A stretch of DNA of 64,000 nt from Paenibacillus curdlanolyticus YK9 (GCF_000179615.1 NZ_AEDD01000009.1:124001-188000); one strand, 5' to 3'. Shown: positions 15,769 to 24,704, counted from the stretch's first letter. The notes: generated by a model not told the origin, from the sequence alone. Made by a program: numbers and translations.

Positions 15769-16899
15769 TTATGTTGCAGAACCTGCTTGACGGATTAGCT
15801 CTACCACAAGCTCAGTCGTCTTCACTAGATCATCGGCTTTAATCTGCTCCTTGGTCGTATGAATATGCTCATAGCCCACAGCCAGGTTAACGGTCGGAAT
15901 GCCCAAGCCGTTGAAAATATTAGCGTCGCTGCCGCCGCCCGAATGGAATGTACGAGGCGTTAAGCCAAGTGCCGTGATCGCCTTTTTCGCCAATTCGACA
16001 ACCTCGTCGCCATCGGTATAATTAAAGGCTGGGTAAATAATCTCGCTCTCGAACTCCGCTTGCGCACCGAACTCTGCCGCAGCCGCTTCCACCGCTTCCT
16101 TCATCGCTACGAGCTGTTTATCCAGCTTATCCTGCACGATGCTGCGCGCTTCCGCATCAAGCTTCACATAGTCGCAAACGATGTTCGTGGCGCCGCCACC
16201 TTCGAAACGCCCGATGTTCGCCGTCGTCTCGCTATCGATACGGCCAAGCGGCATCCTCGCGACTGCTTTGGATGCGACTTGAATTGCGCTAATGCCGTCC
16301 TCTGGATTAACTCCTGCATGCGCAGAACGGCCATGCAGCTTAATCGTCACGCGTGCTTGCGTTGGCGCTGCTACAGCAATATCGCCGATCGCGCCATTGG
16401 AGTCAAGCGCAAAGCCGAGCTTCGCGTTAAGCTTGGAGCCATCCATCGCGCGTGCGCCAAGCAATCCGGACTCTTCGCCTACCGTAATTACAAATTGGAT
16501 GGCTCCGTGCTGCACGTTTTGTTCCTTTAATACACGAATCGCTTCGAACATTGCAGCTAATCCTGCTTTGTCATCAGCGCCGAGAATCGTCGTACCATCC
16601 GAGCGAATATAACCATCGGCATCCAGCTGCGGTTTAATGCCATTGCCAGGCGTTACCGTATCCATGTGCGATGTAAACAGCAAAATCGGCGCATCGGCTG
16701 AACCGTTAGCTGCCAGCGTGGCAAACAGATTGTTCGCGCCATGGCCTGTTTTGGCTGCGGCATCATCTTCCTCAAGCGACAAGCCCAGTGCTGCGAATTT
16801 TTGTTTGAGCACCTCGCTAATGCGCTGCTCATGCTTCGTTTCGCTATCGATCTGGACAAGCTCCATAAACTCCTGAATAAGCCGTTCGCGTTGAATCAT
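15769..16899 (-). CDS. M20 family metallopeptidase, PepT-like (YqjE type)
   Basis: A 376-residue zinc peptidase. Metal and catalytic residues are visible in TSHMDTVTPG, GADDKAGLAA (bridging Asp), VGEESGLLGA (general base Glu and ligand) and the late His in YEHIHTTKEQ. The dimerisation domain is at about residues 180-290 (RSAHAGVNPEDG). It resembles B. subtilis YqjE and tripeptidase T relatives; substrate not determined from sequence. GGAGGGAA lies 8 bp before the ATG at 16899, preferred over the in-frame ATG at 16914. Confidence 0.87.
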   Translation of the reverse strand: MIQRERLIQEFMELVQIDSETKHEQRISEVLKQKFAALGLSLEEDDAAAKTGHGANNLFATLAANGSADAPILLFTSHMDTVTPGNGIKPQLDADGYIRSDGTTILGADDKAGLAAMFEAIRVLKEQNVQHGAIQFVITVGEESGLLGARAMDGSKLNAKLGFALDSNGAIGDIAVAAPTQARVTIKLHGRSAHAGVNPEDGISAIQVASKAVARMPLGRIDSETTANIGRFEGGGATNIVCDYVKLDAEARSIVQDKLDKQLVAMKEAVEAAAAEFGAQAEFESEIIYPAFNYTDGDEVVELAKKAITALGLTPRTFHSGGGSDANIFNGLGIPTVNLAVGYEHIHTTKEQIKADDLVKTTELVVELIRQAGSAT

Positions 16900-17038
16900 A
16901 CGGATTCCCTCCATTTCAAATTCAAACTTTGTCTATTCTCTAACAGCTGTGCGCACAAGGTGAACGATCTCTCTAATCTATGATAGGATAGAGAGACAAG
17001 CGGTTCAACCGTGTCCATCATGGGAAGGAGAAACGTCA

Positions 17039-17140
17039 ATGTTCAGCAGTCGTACTGTCAAAATCGTCGTCTTGCTTATGCTTGCCGCGATGCTCTTATC
17101 AATCGTTGTCTCCGGCATCAGCTGGATGTTTATCGGATAA
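17039..17140 (+). CDS. prli42: 33-residue membrane peptide resembling Prli42
   Basis: An ATG with AAGGAG at ideal distance opens a 33-residue frame: a short basic N-terminus (MFSSRTVK), a single membrane helix (IVVLLMLAAMLLSIVVSGI) and a tiny tail. This matches the layout of Prli42, the membrane miniprotein that anchors the stressosome in Listeria and is widespread in Firmicutes. Its 3' end overlaps the 3' end of convergent lipB by 42 bp. Identity is by pattern and length only; a generic small hydrophobic peptide is the alternative. Confidence 0.7.
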   Translation: MFSSRTVKIVVLLMLAAMLLSIVVSGISWMFIG

Positions 17141-17842
17141 TAGTCCGGAAGGCGCTACACAACCGAACTGGCGGCAAAATAGCGGAAGCAGCTCCTCAGC
17201 CGCCCGTTCCGGTGACATCGTAAGCCCCGTCAAATCCTCGAACGAGGTTACGCCGTATTCCGTTATGCCGCACGGCACAATGCCTTGAAACCCTTCATCT
17301 CCTATGCCTGCCTTCAAATTCAAAGCAAATCCGTGGCTCGTCACAAACCCGCGGCGCGTACGCGCTCGATTAAACTTGACGCCAATTGCCGCAATTTTGG
17401 AATGCCCAACCCATACGCCTGTATAAGCTTCTTTTCGGCCGCCTTCAACGCCATATCCCGCAAGCCAATCGATAATGACCTGCTCTAACTGGCGAAGATA
17501 ACCGTGTAGGTCCAACCCTTCCGCAGGCAAATACAACAGAGGATATCCGACCAATTGACCAGGTCCATGATAGGTAATGTCCCCGCCCCGGTCGATTTCA
17601 AACACGGAAATGCCCTGTTCTTGCAATTGCGCTTCATCCAGCAGCAGATGCTCGGGATGGCGATCCGAACCTAGCGTATAAGTCGGCGGATGCTGAAGAA
17701 GGAGCAGCGTCTCGCTCTGCTCCTCCTTATCAATGCCGGTTACGTATGATTTCTGGAGCTCCCATGCTTCTGCGTAACCAATGAGCGGGATGTACCGAGC
17801 GGTTAAGAGCCGATCCGATTGTGTTGTTATCGTCATCGTCAT
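17099..17842 (-). CDS. lipB: Octanoyltransferase (lipoate biosynthesis)
   Basis: A 247-residue enzyme moving octanoyl from acyl-carrier protein to lipoyl domains, the first step in making lipoyl cofactors. Diagnostic RGGDITYHGPGQLVGYPL at about residues 84-101, the acyl-accepting Cys in GIVPCGI and the conserved Lys in KIAAIGVKF are present. It lies 58 bp downstream of the E2 gene of the branched-chain dehydrogenase, whose lipoyl domain is a likely target. LipB is less usual in Bacillales, which often use LipM/LipL. The last 20 residues overlap the convergent Prli42-like gene. Confidence 0.93.
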   Translation of the reverse strand: MTMTITTQSDRLLTARYIPLIGYAEAWELQKSYVTGIDKEEQSETLLLLQHPPTYTLGSDRHPEHLLLDEAQLQEQGISVFEIDRGGDITYHGPGQLVGYPLLYLPAEGLDLHGYLRQLEQVIIDWLAGYGVEGGRKEAYTGVWVGHSKIAAIGVKFNRARTRRGFVTSHGFALNLKAGIGDEGFQGIVPCGITEYGVTSFEDLTGLTMSPERAAEELLPLFCRQFGCVAPSGLLSDKHPADAGDND

Positions 17843-17900
17843 CTGCCTCGTTTCATCATCTGCTTCATCTTGCTAAATAGTTTAAAAACTGCATGCAAAC

Positions 17901-19280
17901 TTAGTACAGCTTCGTCTCGATGGAGAAGCTTTCTAAATTCTCTTTGACCCGCTGCAGGAATCGTCCGCAAATGACGCCGTCGAGAATTCTGTGGTCAAGC
18001 GACAAACACATATTCGCCATCGATCTGACCCCGATCATGTCATTAATGACGACTGGACGTTTCACAATCGATTCGAACGTTAAGTTGACAGCTTGCGGGT
18101 ATACAATGGTCGGATAGGACAAAATCGAACCGAAGGAGCCCGTATTGTTTACGGTCAACGTACCGCCACCCATATCCGCCATCGTCAGCTTCCCTTCACG
18201 TCCGCGACGTGCAAGGTCGTCGATTTCGCGAGCGAGGCCAGCGATATTTTTCTGATCCGCATTCTTGATAACTGGCGTTGCTACCGAATCTTCCGTACCG
18301 ACAGCAAGGGAGATGTTGATGTCGCGTTTTACGATAATTTTGTCCGTCGCCCATGTCGAGTTGATGATCGGGTAATCCTTAACCGCATTCACGACTGCCT
18401 TCAGCACAAATGCCAGATAAGTCAAGTTGACGCCCTCGCGTTTTTGGAACTCGTCCTTGAGCTTGTTGCGCAGCTGAACGAGGTTCGTGACATCGACCTC
18501 GATCATCATCCACGCGTGCGGGATTTCAGTGACGCTTTGCTTTACGTTCCGTGCAATAGCGTTGCGAATAGGCGTGATGTCAATGAAATGCTCGCCCCGG
18601 CCCGGGATTTCCGTCTCCGCTTCGATTTGCGGAATGCGCGGCGTCTCAGACAGGTGAAGACCTGTCGTACGCACTTGCTGCTCGGCTTGCGCTGCTCCTG
18701 CGGGATCAACGCTCGTAGCTGGAATCGATGTCACCGTGCCGCCGCCTGCAGCGACCTGCTGTCCCGACGTTACGAAAGTAATGACGTCCTTACGCGTTAC
18801 ACGACCGCCCATGCCTGTGCCGCGAATCAATTGAAGATCCACGCCATGCTCTGCAGCAATACGTTGAACGGCTGGCGAATAACGATGGTGCATAGCGCCA
18901 CCTGCTACCTCAAGGTCGCTCGCACCAGTCGCTGCTACTGTGTTCGCAGCTTTCTGCGATCCGTATACGGGAAGCGTTGCGCCAGCGGGTTCAGCCGCCG
19001 CATGCGCTGCATCCGGAGTAGCGGCTGCATTCGCATCCTCGGTTTCAATAATGCAGATTGGCGTTCCAACCGGCACCTCTTCCCCGTTGCCAACCAAGAT
19101 CGTTACGAGTTTGCCGTTAACGGTCGAAGGAATTTCTGCATTTACTTTATTCGTTATGATTTCACAGATAGGCTCATACATGCCGATCGAATCGCCCGGC
19201 TGCTTCAGCCACCTGTCGATCGTCGCTGAAACGAGCGATTCCGCTAGCTTCGGCATGACGATTTCGGTCAACGATTTCAT
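17901..19280 (-). CDS. bkdB: Branched-chain 2-oxoacid dehydrogenase E2 (dihydrolipoyl acyltransferase)
   Basis: A 459-residue E2 core protein. One lipoyl domain (residues 1-82) has the lipoylated Lys45 in ITNKVNAEI. An Ala/Pro-rich linker follows, then a peripheral subunit-binding domain at about 131-168 (RYSPAVQRIAAEHG...GGRVTRKDV), a second linker, and the acyltransferase core ending with catalytic LSLDHRILDG. It transfers acyl groups from E1 to CoA. It is last in the lpd-bkdAA-bkdAB-bkdB gene order. E1 context and the domain sequence favour branched-chain acids over pyruvate. Confidence 0.9.
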   Translation of the reverse strand: MKSLTEIVMPKLAESLVSATIDRWLKQPGDSIGMYEPICEIITNKVNAEIPSTVNGKLVTILVGNGEEVPVGTPICIIETEDANAAATPDAAHAAAEPAGATLPVYGSQKAANTVAATGASDLEVAGGAMHHRYSPAVQRIAAEHGVDLQLIRGTGMGGRVTRKDVITFVTSGQQVAAGGGTVTSIPATSVDPAGAAQAEQQVRTTGLHLSETPRIPQIEAETEIPGRGEHFIDITPIRNAIARNVKQSVTEIPHAWMMIEVDVTNLVQLRNKLKDEFQKREGVNLTYLAFVLKAVVNAVKDYPIINSTWATDKIIVKRDINISLAVGTEDSVATPVIKNADQKNIAGLAREIDDLARRGREGKLTMADMGGGTLTVNNTGSFGSILSYPTIVYPQAVNLTFESIVKRPVVINDMIGVRSMANMCLSLDHRILDGVICGRFLQRVKENLESFSIETKLY

Positions 19281-19318
19281 GGCTATTCATCTCCCAACTG
19301 GCCTTGCCGCCCTATTGA

Positions 19319-20305
19319 TTAATACAAAGCTAGCTGTTGCATGGCCTCTTTCACTTTTTGTTTATTCAGCATGAAAAATTTCTCGCCTGGCGGATTAATC
19401 GGCATCGCCGGAACATCCGGTCCGCATACTCGCATGATCGGAGCATCTAGCTCGTACAGCAACTCCTCAGCGATAATAGCTGCAACCTCTGCGCCAATGC
19501 CGCCCGTCTTATTGTCCTCATGGACGATCATAACCTTGCCTGTTCGGCGGACTGCCTCGAGGATCGCTTCTTTATCGAGCGGCTGCAGCGTACGAAGATC
19601 GAGAATATGAGCGCTAATGCCCTCTTCCTCTTGCAGCTCAGCAGCGGCCTCCATTGCAAAGTGCAGCGGGAGACTGTAAGAAATAACCGTGATGTCGTCG
19701 CCTTCACGAAGTACGTTCGCCTCGCCGATCGGCACGATATAATCCGTTTCCGGCACTTCGCCCGTGATGAGCGTATAACATTTTTTATTTTCAAAGAAAA
19801 GGACAGGGTCCGGATCGCGAACGGCTGCTTTTAATAAGCCTTTCGCGTCATAAGGTGTAAACGGAGCTACAATTTTGAGGCCCGGTGTTCCGAAGAAGAC
19901 AGACTCTGGACATTGCGAATGATATAATCCGCCGAAAATGCCGCCGCCAATCGGCGCGCGAACGACGATCGGACAGTTCCAATCGTTATTCGACCGATAG
20001 CGGATTTTGGCCGCTTCACTAATAATTTGATTCGTTGCCGGGAACATAAAATCTGAATACTGCATCTCGGCTATCGGCTTCATTCCTACCATTGCTGCGC
20101 CGATTGCAACACCTGCGATTGCGGATTCCGCAAGCGGTGTATCAAGCACGCGATGTTCGCCGAATTGCTGCTGCAGCCCTTTGGTCGTCGTAAACACGCC
20201 ACCTTTTAATCCAACGTCTTCACCGAGAATGAATACATTCTCGTCCCGCTCTAATTCCTCTTTCATCGCGAGACGAAGCGCATCAATATACTCCATAACT
20301 GGCAT
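19319..20305 (-). CDS. bkdAB: 2-oxoisovalerate dehydrogenase E1 beta subunit
   Basis: A 328-residue transketolase-like subunit of the branched-chain 2-oxoacid dehydrogenase. It opens with MPVMEYIDALRLAMKEELERD and holds FILGEDVG (thiamin diphosphate activation Glu) and the FENKKCYTLI region seen in branched-chain E1 beta. It is 2 bp from the end of bkdAA and 38 bp before bkdB. The complex makes branched acyl-CoAs, the primers for iso/anteiso fatty acids, the dominant membrane lipids of this group. Confidence 0.93.
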   Translation of the reverse strand: MPVMEYIDALRLAMKEELERDENVFILGEDVGLKGGVFTTTKGLQQQFGEHRVLDTPLAESAIAGVAIGAAMVGMKPIAEMQYSDFMFPATNQIISEAAKIRYRSNNDWNCPIVVRAPIGGGIFGGLYHSQCPESVFFGTPGLKIVAPFTPYDAKGLLKAAVRDPDPVLFFENKKCYTLITGEVPETDYIVPIGEANVLREGDDITVISYSLPLHFAMEAAAELQEEEGISAHILDLRTLQPLDKEAILEAVRRTGKVMIVHEDNKTGGIGAEVAAIIAEELLYELDAPIMRVCGPDVPAMPINPPGEKFFMLNKQKVKEAMQQLALY

Positions 20306-20307
20306 AC

Positions 20308-21336
20308 TTAGTTGCTCCCTTCCGCGTCACCGTCATAGACATGCAGCAACGAGCTTTCCGGCGTCGGGAACGGTGCTTTGTCCGCATAAGTCGTTGCTTC
20401 GTCAAGCATCACTCGAATATCTGCCAGCAGCTGTTCTTCCTGCTGCTCGGACCAGATGCCAGCTTCAAGCAAATATTGCTTAAACTTCGGAATGCCATCC
20501 TTCTCACGGTTCTCATCGACTTCTTCTTTCGTCCGGTATGCCAAATCGTTATCCGAAGTGGAATGCGGCGACAGCCGATACATCATCGCTTCAATCAATG
20601 TCGGCCCTTCGCCGTTCAGGCCTCTTTCACGCGCTTCCTTCACGACACGGTACACCTCAAGGGGGTCATTGCCGTCCACACGGAAGCCAGGGAAGCCGTA
20701 ACCAGCTGCGCGGTCCACGATGCGGCCTCCAAGCTGCTTATGTATAGGGACCGAAATGGCATATTGATTGTTCTCGCACATGATGATAACCGGAAGCTTA
20801 TGCACCCCTGCAAAATTGCAGCCTTCGTGGAAATCTCCCTGATTGCTTGAGCCTTCTCCGAAGGTGACCAAGCTTACGAAAGCTTCATTTCTCATCTTGG
20901 CTGCAAGCGCAATACCGACAGCATGCGGGACTTGCGTGGTTACAGGGCTCGATCCTGTCACAATGCGCAGTCTTTTGCTGCCAAAATGGCCTGGCATTTG
21001 GCGGCCGCCGCTGTTTGGATCCTCCGCTTTCGCGAATACCGACAGCATCAGCTCGCGGACTGTCATGCCTACGCTGAGTACAAAACCATAATCCCGGTAA
21101 TACGGCAAGAAATAATCCACATCGCGGTCAAGCGCAAAGCCAGCAGCAACCTGTGCAGGCTCTTGGCCGATGCCCGATACGTGGAAATTAATTTTGCCAG
21201 CCCGTTGGAGCAGCAATACCCGTTCGTCAAACTTGCGTGCCAGTACCATCGTGCGGTACATATCAATCGCTTTCTCATCGGTTAACCCAACCTGATGATG
21301 ACGCGCCACCTGTTTTTTCGATTCCATCTCGTTCAT
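20308..21336 (-). CDS. bkdAA: 2-oxoisovalerate dehydrogenase E1 alpha subunit
   Basis: A 342-residue thiamin diphosphate-binding subunit. The cofactor motif GEGSSNQGDFHEGCNFAGVH...VIIMCENNQYAIS is at about residues 160-194, and the loop SPHSTSDND carries the region phosphorylated in mammalian homologues. AAGGAGGG precedes the ATG. A 190-bp gap separates it from lpd and holds a candidate promoter and a palindrome, so the three genes bkdAA-AB-B may be controlled separately from lpd. Confidence 0.93.
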   Translation of the reverse strand: MNEMESKKQVARHHQVGLTDEKAIDMYRTMVLARKFDERVLLLQRAGKINFHVSGIGQEPAQVAAGFALDRDVDYFLPYYRDYGFVLSVGMTVRELMLSVFAKAEDPNSGGRQMPGHFGSKRLRIVTGSSPVTTQVPHAVGIALAAKMRNEAFVSLVTFGEGSSNQGDFHEGCNFAGVHKLPVIIMCENNQYAISVPIHKQLGGRIVDRAAGYGFPGFRVDGNDPLEVYRVVKEARERGLNGEGPTLIEAMMYRLSPHSTSDNDLAYRTKEEVDENREKDGIPKFKQYLLEAGIWSEQQEEQLLADIRVMLDEATTYADKAPFPTPESSLLHVYDGDAEGSN

Positions 21337-21387
21337 ACAGTTAACCCTCCTTCGCGTTCCTTCAGAACGCGCTGCCGCTTCTACTGA

Positions 21388-21469
21388 TTAACCGATTCGG
21401 TTAAAAATTAAAACCAGGTACTAATACTAGATCATATATATTATAACCGACCTTCAGTAAAAAGGGAAA
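21388..21469 (-). promoter_or_regulatory. Candidate promoter and palindromic operator before bkdAA
   Basis: Minus strand TTTCCC (21464-21469), 18 bp, TATAAT (21440-21445) is a possible sigma-A promoter with a poor -35. About 30 bp past the predicted start is the palindrome TTAACCGA-T-TCGGTTAA (21388-21404), 8-bp arms around one base. I do not recognise the regulator. Confidence 0.5.
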
Positions 21470-21529
21470 CAGCTTGCGCAGCGGGTTTTCTCCCGCCTGC
21501 ACTTGCTGTCCCCTCCTGCTGCATTTTCA

Positions 21530-22960
21530 TTAAAATGCTGTTGAGGCCCCATCCAACGCTAACATCGCCTCGCCAAGCGCCTCCGATAATGTGGGATGCG
21601 GATGAATCGATTGGCCCACTTCCCACGGTGTTGCATCTAGCAGCTGTGCTAGCGAGGCTTCAGCGATTAGATCCGTTGCATGCAGCCCGATAATATGCAC
21701 GCCAATGATATCATTCGTCTCGTTATCTGCAATCACTTTTACAAATCCGTCAGTCTCGCCTGCAACAATCGCCTTGCCGATCGCTTGAAACGGCATTTTT
21801 GCAACCTTCACGTCTATGCCTTTCTCACGAGCTTGACGCTCTGTCCAGCCAACAGACGATGTCTCCGGCCTCGCGTATACGCAGCGAGGGATGAGATGAC
21901 CGGCAATGGCATCAGGCTTCTCGCCATTCAAATGCTCAACAGCGGCTATTCCTTCATGCGCGGCAGCATGTGCCAACTGAACACCGCCGATTACGTCGCC
22001 AATCGCATAGATGTGGCGTTCGCTTGTCTGGTAAAAGGAATTCGTCACGATAAAGCCATTCGCATCCGTACGAATATCCGTATTTTCCAAGCCAAGCCCT
22101 TCCGTATTCGGGATGCGACCAATGCTCACAAGCATGCAAGATGCTTGCAATTCGAGGTCATCTTCCCCGCTTCCAGCCGTTATAGTCAGTCCAGATTCGT
22201 TCGTTTTACAGGTGTCAGCCTTTAACGATACGCTTGTTAAAATCTTGACGCCACGCTTACGCAGCAGCCTTGCCATTTCGCGAGAAACATCATCATCTTC
22301 CGTCGCCAGAATGCGATCCGATGCTTCAACAATCGTGACCTCGACACCAAAATCATTTAATAAGGACGCCCATTCTACCCCGATCACGCCACCGCCTACA
22401 ATCATAATGGAGGCAGGCAAGCTTTCTAGCTTTAGCGCATCATCACTTGTCAAAATGTAACGGCCATCCGCTTCTAACCCAGGAATTTGGCGCGGTCGCG
22501 AGCCCGTCGCTACGATAAGGTGCTTCGAAACGACAGATTCCATCTCTCCATCCGCTAGCTCAACAGCCACCGTTCCGCTTCTTGGCGAAAAAATCGACGG
22601 GCCAATGATGCGCCCTTTCCCGTTAATGATCGTTATGCCGTATTTCGCCATCAGCGACTGCAGCCCGCGATACAGTTGATCTACAGTTTGATCTTTACGC
22701 TGCTGAACCCGGTCAAAATCAATCGAAATCGCGTTTTCAGCAACTGAAATGCCATATGTATGTGCTTTAAGCAGCGTCGCATAAACATCCGCGCTTCTCA
22801 GCAATGATTTACTAGGAATACAACCCTGGTGTAAACAAGTACCTCCGAGCTTGCTCATCTCAATAATAGCCGTTCGCTTTCCCTGCTGGGCAGCACGAAT
22901 TGCTGCGGTATAACCGCCTGGCCCGCCGCCAAGGACGGCCACGTCTACTTCGATTGCCAT
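21530..22960 (-). CDS. lpdV: Dihydrolipoyl dehydrogenase (E3)
   Basis: A 476-residue flavoprotein that reoxidises dihydrolipoyl groups. FAD-binding VAVLGGGPGGYTAA (residues about 6-19), the redox-active disulfide GGTCLHQGCIPSK, NAD-binding IMIVGGGVIGVEWAS, the second FAD motif IYAIGDV and the C-terminal His-Glu pair (IHPHPTLSEA) are present. The ATG at 22960 with GAGGGTG is chosen; the frame extends without support to 23068. The lpdV name is from its place next to bkdAA-AB-B. The ptb, bcd, buk and bkdR genes that precede it in B. subtilis are absent. Confidence 0.92.
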   Translation of the reverse strand: MAIEVDVAVLGGGPGGYTAAIRAAQQGKRTAIIEMSKLGGTCLHQGCIPSKSLLRSADVYATLLKAHTYGISVAENAISIDFDRVQQRKDQTVDQLYRGLQSLMAKYGITIINGKGRIIGPSIFSPRSGTVAVELADGEMESVVSKHLIVATGSRPRQIPGLEADGRYILTSDDALKLESLPASIMIVGGGVIGVEWASLLNDFGVEVTIVEASDRILATEDDDVSREMARLLRKRGVKILTSVSLKADTCKTNESGLTITAGSGEDDLELQASCMLVSIGRIPNTEGLGLENTDIRTDANGFIVTNSFYQTSERHIYAIGDVIGGVQLAHAAAHEGIAAVEHLNGEKPDAIAGHLIPRCVYARPETSSVGWTERQAREKGIDVKVAKMPFQAIGKAIVAGETDGFVKVIADNETNDIIGVHIIGLHATDLIAEASLAQLLDATPWEVGQSIHPHPTLSEALGEAMLALDGASTAF

Positions 22961-23081
22961 CAAGTAACACCCTCTCATAAGCTCCCATAATACCGGATGA
23001 TCCAATTGCATGAAAGATCTGTTCCAGCCTCTGGCTCTATTGTACCTTTTTTTAACGTTGGAAAACATGGTTGAAACAAAA

Positions 23082-23110
23082 TAGACAGCATAAAAAGAGT
23101 ACGGTATGAT
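23082..23110 (+). promoter_or_regulatory. Sigma-A promoter of yqzF
   Basis: TAGACA (23082-23087), 17-bp spacer, TATGAT (23105-23110), 64 bp before the ATG of the small membrane protein gene. Confidence 0.65.
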
Positions 23111-23173
23111 AGAGCATGAGTTTCATAATTAATGAAAAATTGCATGTCATATCAGTGAGGAGAATTTGACCCC

Positions 23174-23479
23174 ATGAAGGCACAACCTAGCGTCGTCGCT
23201 GCACGATTTATCGCTGTTCTGATCCTTGTTATTCCTGGGATTACAGCTACATACGGATTTTTGAAAATGAAGGACGCCCTATACGATTACTTCATCTCTT
23301 TTGGAAATGAAACGAACACCCCTTCATTCGCATGGCTCACTTTTATTGTTGGACTCGTTCTGTTTGCGATTGGCGTCAGTTTCATCGCAGGGTGGATTTT
23401 CTTCCGAGATCGCAAGCATAATTATGTTGCGCCTCGGTTCCGTAAAAAACGCCCTCGTCCAGCGAAACCAACAAACTAA
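23174..23479 (+). CDS. yqzF: DUF2627 membrane protein (YqzF family)
   Basis: A 101-residue protein with two membrane segments (residues about 10-28, FIAVLILVIPGITATYGFL, and 54-77, FIVGLVLFAIGVSFIAGWIFF) and a strongly basic tail (FRKKRPRPAKPTN). This is the YqzF/DUF2627 layout and it sits between spo0A and the bkd genes as in B. subtilis. Function unknown. GAGGAG lies about 12 bp before the ATG. It has its own promoter and terminator, so it is monocistronic. Confidence 0.82.
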   Translation: MKAQPSVVAARFIAVLILVIPGITATYGFLKMKDALYDYFISFGNETNTPSFAWLTFIVGLVLFAIGVSFIAGWIFFRDRKHNYVAPRFRKKRPRPAKPTN

Positions 23480-23484
23480 CTCAC

Positions 23485-23519
23485 AGCCCGAACGCAATAT
23501 ACAGCGTTCGGGCTATTTT
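23485..23519 (+). terminator. Terminator after yqzF
   Basis: A perfect 11-bp stem AGCCCGAACGC/GCGTTCGGGCT (23485-23495 and 23504-23514) with an 8-nt loop, then ATTTTC. Confidence 0.85.
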
Positions 23520-23544
23520 CATTTGTACGCTTCGAAATGATTAC

Positions 23545-23578
23545 AAAAGCCTCTCTAACCATGACGGCTAGAAAGGCT
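23545..23578 (-). terminator. Terminator after spo0A
   Basis: Minus strand AGCCTTTCTA pairs with TAGAGAGGCT (23569-23578 and 23549-23558; one G-U pair), loop of 10, then TTTTG. It lies 66 bp past the spo0A stop. Confidence 0.7.
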
Positions 23579-23644
23579 CCCGATAATCAGCTGAAATCGC
23601 TGGACATTCTCCTATTTAAAGAACGGGCGAATCGCATGTTTATT

Positions 23645-24460
23645 TTAGCTTACTTTGTGCTCAATCCGGAGCTTATCCGCAACCATCGCGATGAACTCGG
23701 AGTTCGTAGGTTTCGACTTGCTAATGTTGATCGTGTAGCCAAACAAATGGCTGATGCTGTCGATGTTGCCGCGTGTCCAGGCAACTTCAATGGCATGACG
23801 AATCGCACGCTCGACACGTGACGGCGTTGTTTTGAATTTTTCTGCAATCGCTGGATAGAGCGTCTTCGTAATCGCTCCCAGAATTTCGATATTGTTATAC
23901 ACCATCGTAATGGCTTCGCGCAAATATTGATATCCTTTGATGTGGGCAGGAACGCCGATCTCATGAATAATGCTCGTGATGTTCGCATCCAGATTTTTGC
24001 CTTTTGCGATCGGAACCACGTTCGATTTTGTTGAAATGGCGGAGCTGCTTGTATAAGTCGATTGCGAAACAACATTCGTATTCACAACGAGCTGGCGAAC
24101 ACGGTTTGCCAAAATCTCCATGTCAAATGGCTTTAGAATGTAATAGGAAGCACCGAGCTGAACCGCTTTTTGTGTAATATTCTCTTGACCAAAAGCAGTC
24201 AGCATAATAATTTTGGGCGCTGGATTCAGATTCATTTCTCTAAGCCGCTCCAGCACGCCCAGTCCATCCAAATGAGGCATAATGATATCAAGGATCAACA
24301 CATCAGGCACTTTTCGAGCATCTTCTAACAGCTGAATAACTTCCTCACCGTTGTATGCCACTCCGGTAACGACCATATCACTTTGTTCGGAAATATATTC
24401 CGAAAGTAAGTTCGTAAATTCCCGGTTATCGTCTGCCAGCAATACTTCAATTTTAGTCAA
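23645..24460 (-). CDS. spo0A: Master sporulation response regulator Spo0A
   Basis: A 271-residue response regulator, end point of the phosphorelay. The receiver domain is residues 1-125 with the acidic pocket D10/D11, phospho-acceptor Asp58 (LILDIIMP), Thr88 and Lys110. A variable linker (about 126-155) leads to the C-terminal DNA-binding domain, with the recognition helix near [17 protein letters not shown] and the conserved [16 protein letters not shown] end. The start is a TTG at 24460 with GGGAGGATC upstream. The neighbour spoIVB is upstream, as in Bacillus. A sigma-H promoter and three 0A boxes precede it, suggesting autoregulation. Confidence 0.98.
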   Translation of the reverse strand: MTKIEVLLADDNREFTNLLSEYISEQSDMVVTGVAYNGEEVIQLLEDARKVPDVLILDIIMPHLDGLGVLERLREMNLNPAPKIIMLTAFGQENITQKAVQLGASYYILKPFDMEILANRVRQLVVNTNVVSQSTYTSSSAISTKSNVVPIAKGKNLDANITSIIHEIGVPAHIKGYQYLREAITMVYNNIEILGAITKTLYPAIAEKFKTTPSRVERAIRHAIEVAWTRGNIDSISHLFGYTINISKSKPTNSEFIAMVADKLRIEHKVS

Positions 24461-24529
24461 AGTATGATCCTCCCTTTATCCTTCAAAATGGCCTATTCTA
24501 AGTTCGTCTGCCCTTCTCGTCTAACCTAA

Positions 24530-24558
24530 GTTTTCGACAAGCCTACTTAAATTCCTTC
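24530..24558 (-). promoter_or_regulatory. Sigma-H promoter of spo0A
   Basis: Minus strand -35 GAAGGAATT (24550-24558) fits RnAGGAwWW exactly; after 11 bp the -10 is GTCGAAAAC (24530-24538), one clear mismatch to RnnGAATww. This mirrors the vegetative-to-sporulation switch promoter known for B. subtilis spo0A. The -10 overlaps an 0A box. Confidence 0.65.
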
Positions 24559-24650
24559 TGTCGAAAATTATTTTTCTTTATTTTTTGTGGGGACTGCTTT
24601 ATAATAAAAAATTTATTACATATACGCTGAAGTTTCGCTTCTATTCGACA
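24533..24650. promoter_or_regulatory. Three Spo0A boxes upstream of spo0A
   Basis: The heptamer TGTCGAA/TTCGACA occurs at 24533-24539, 24559-24565 and 24644-24650. The first lies on the sigma-H -10, the second immediately upstream of the -35, the third about 85 bp further up. Autoregulation through such boxes is established for B. subtilis spo0A. Confidence 0.7.
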
Positions 24651-24704
24651 AAAATCCGCTCGATCTCGCGACATTTTTCAACCTCGGCTGAAACAACTAC
24701 AAAT

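Noticed and set aside
18093-19229. A 378-codon plus-strand ORF
   Set aside because: Antisense to bkdB, which has all lipoyl, binding and catalytic motifs.
21446-21520. Terminator after lpdV
   Set aside because: A CGGG/CCCG hairpin is present but short, and the T run is far from the stem.
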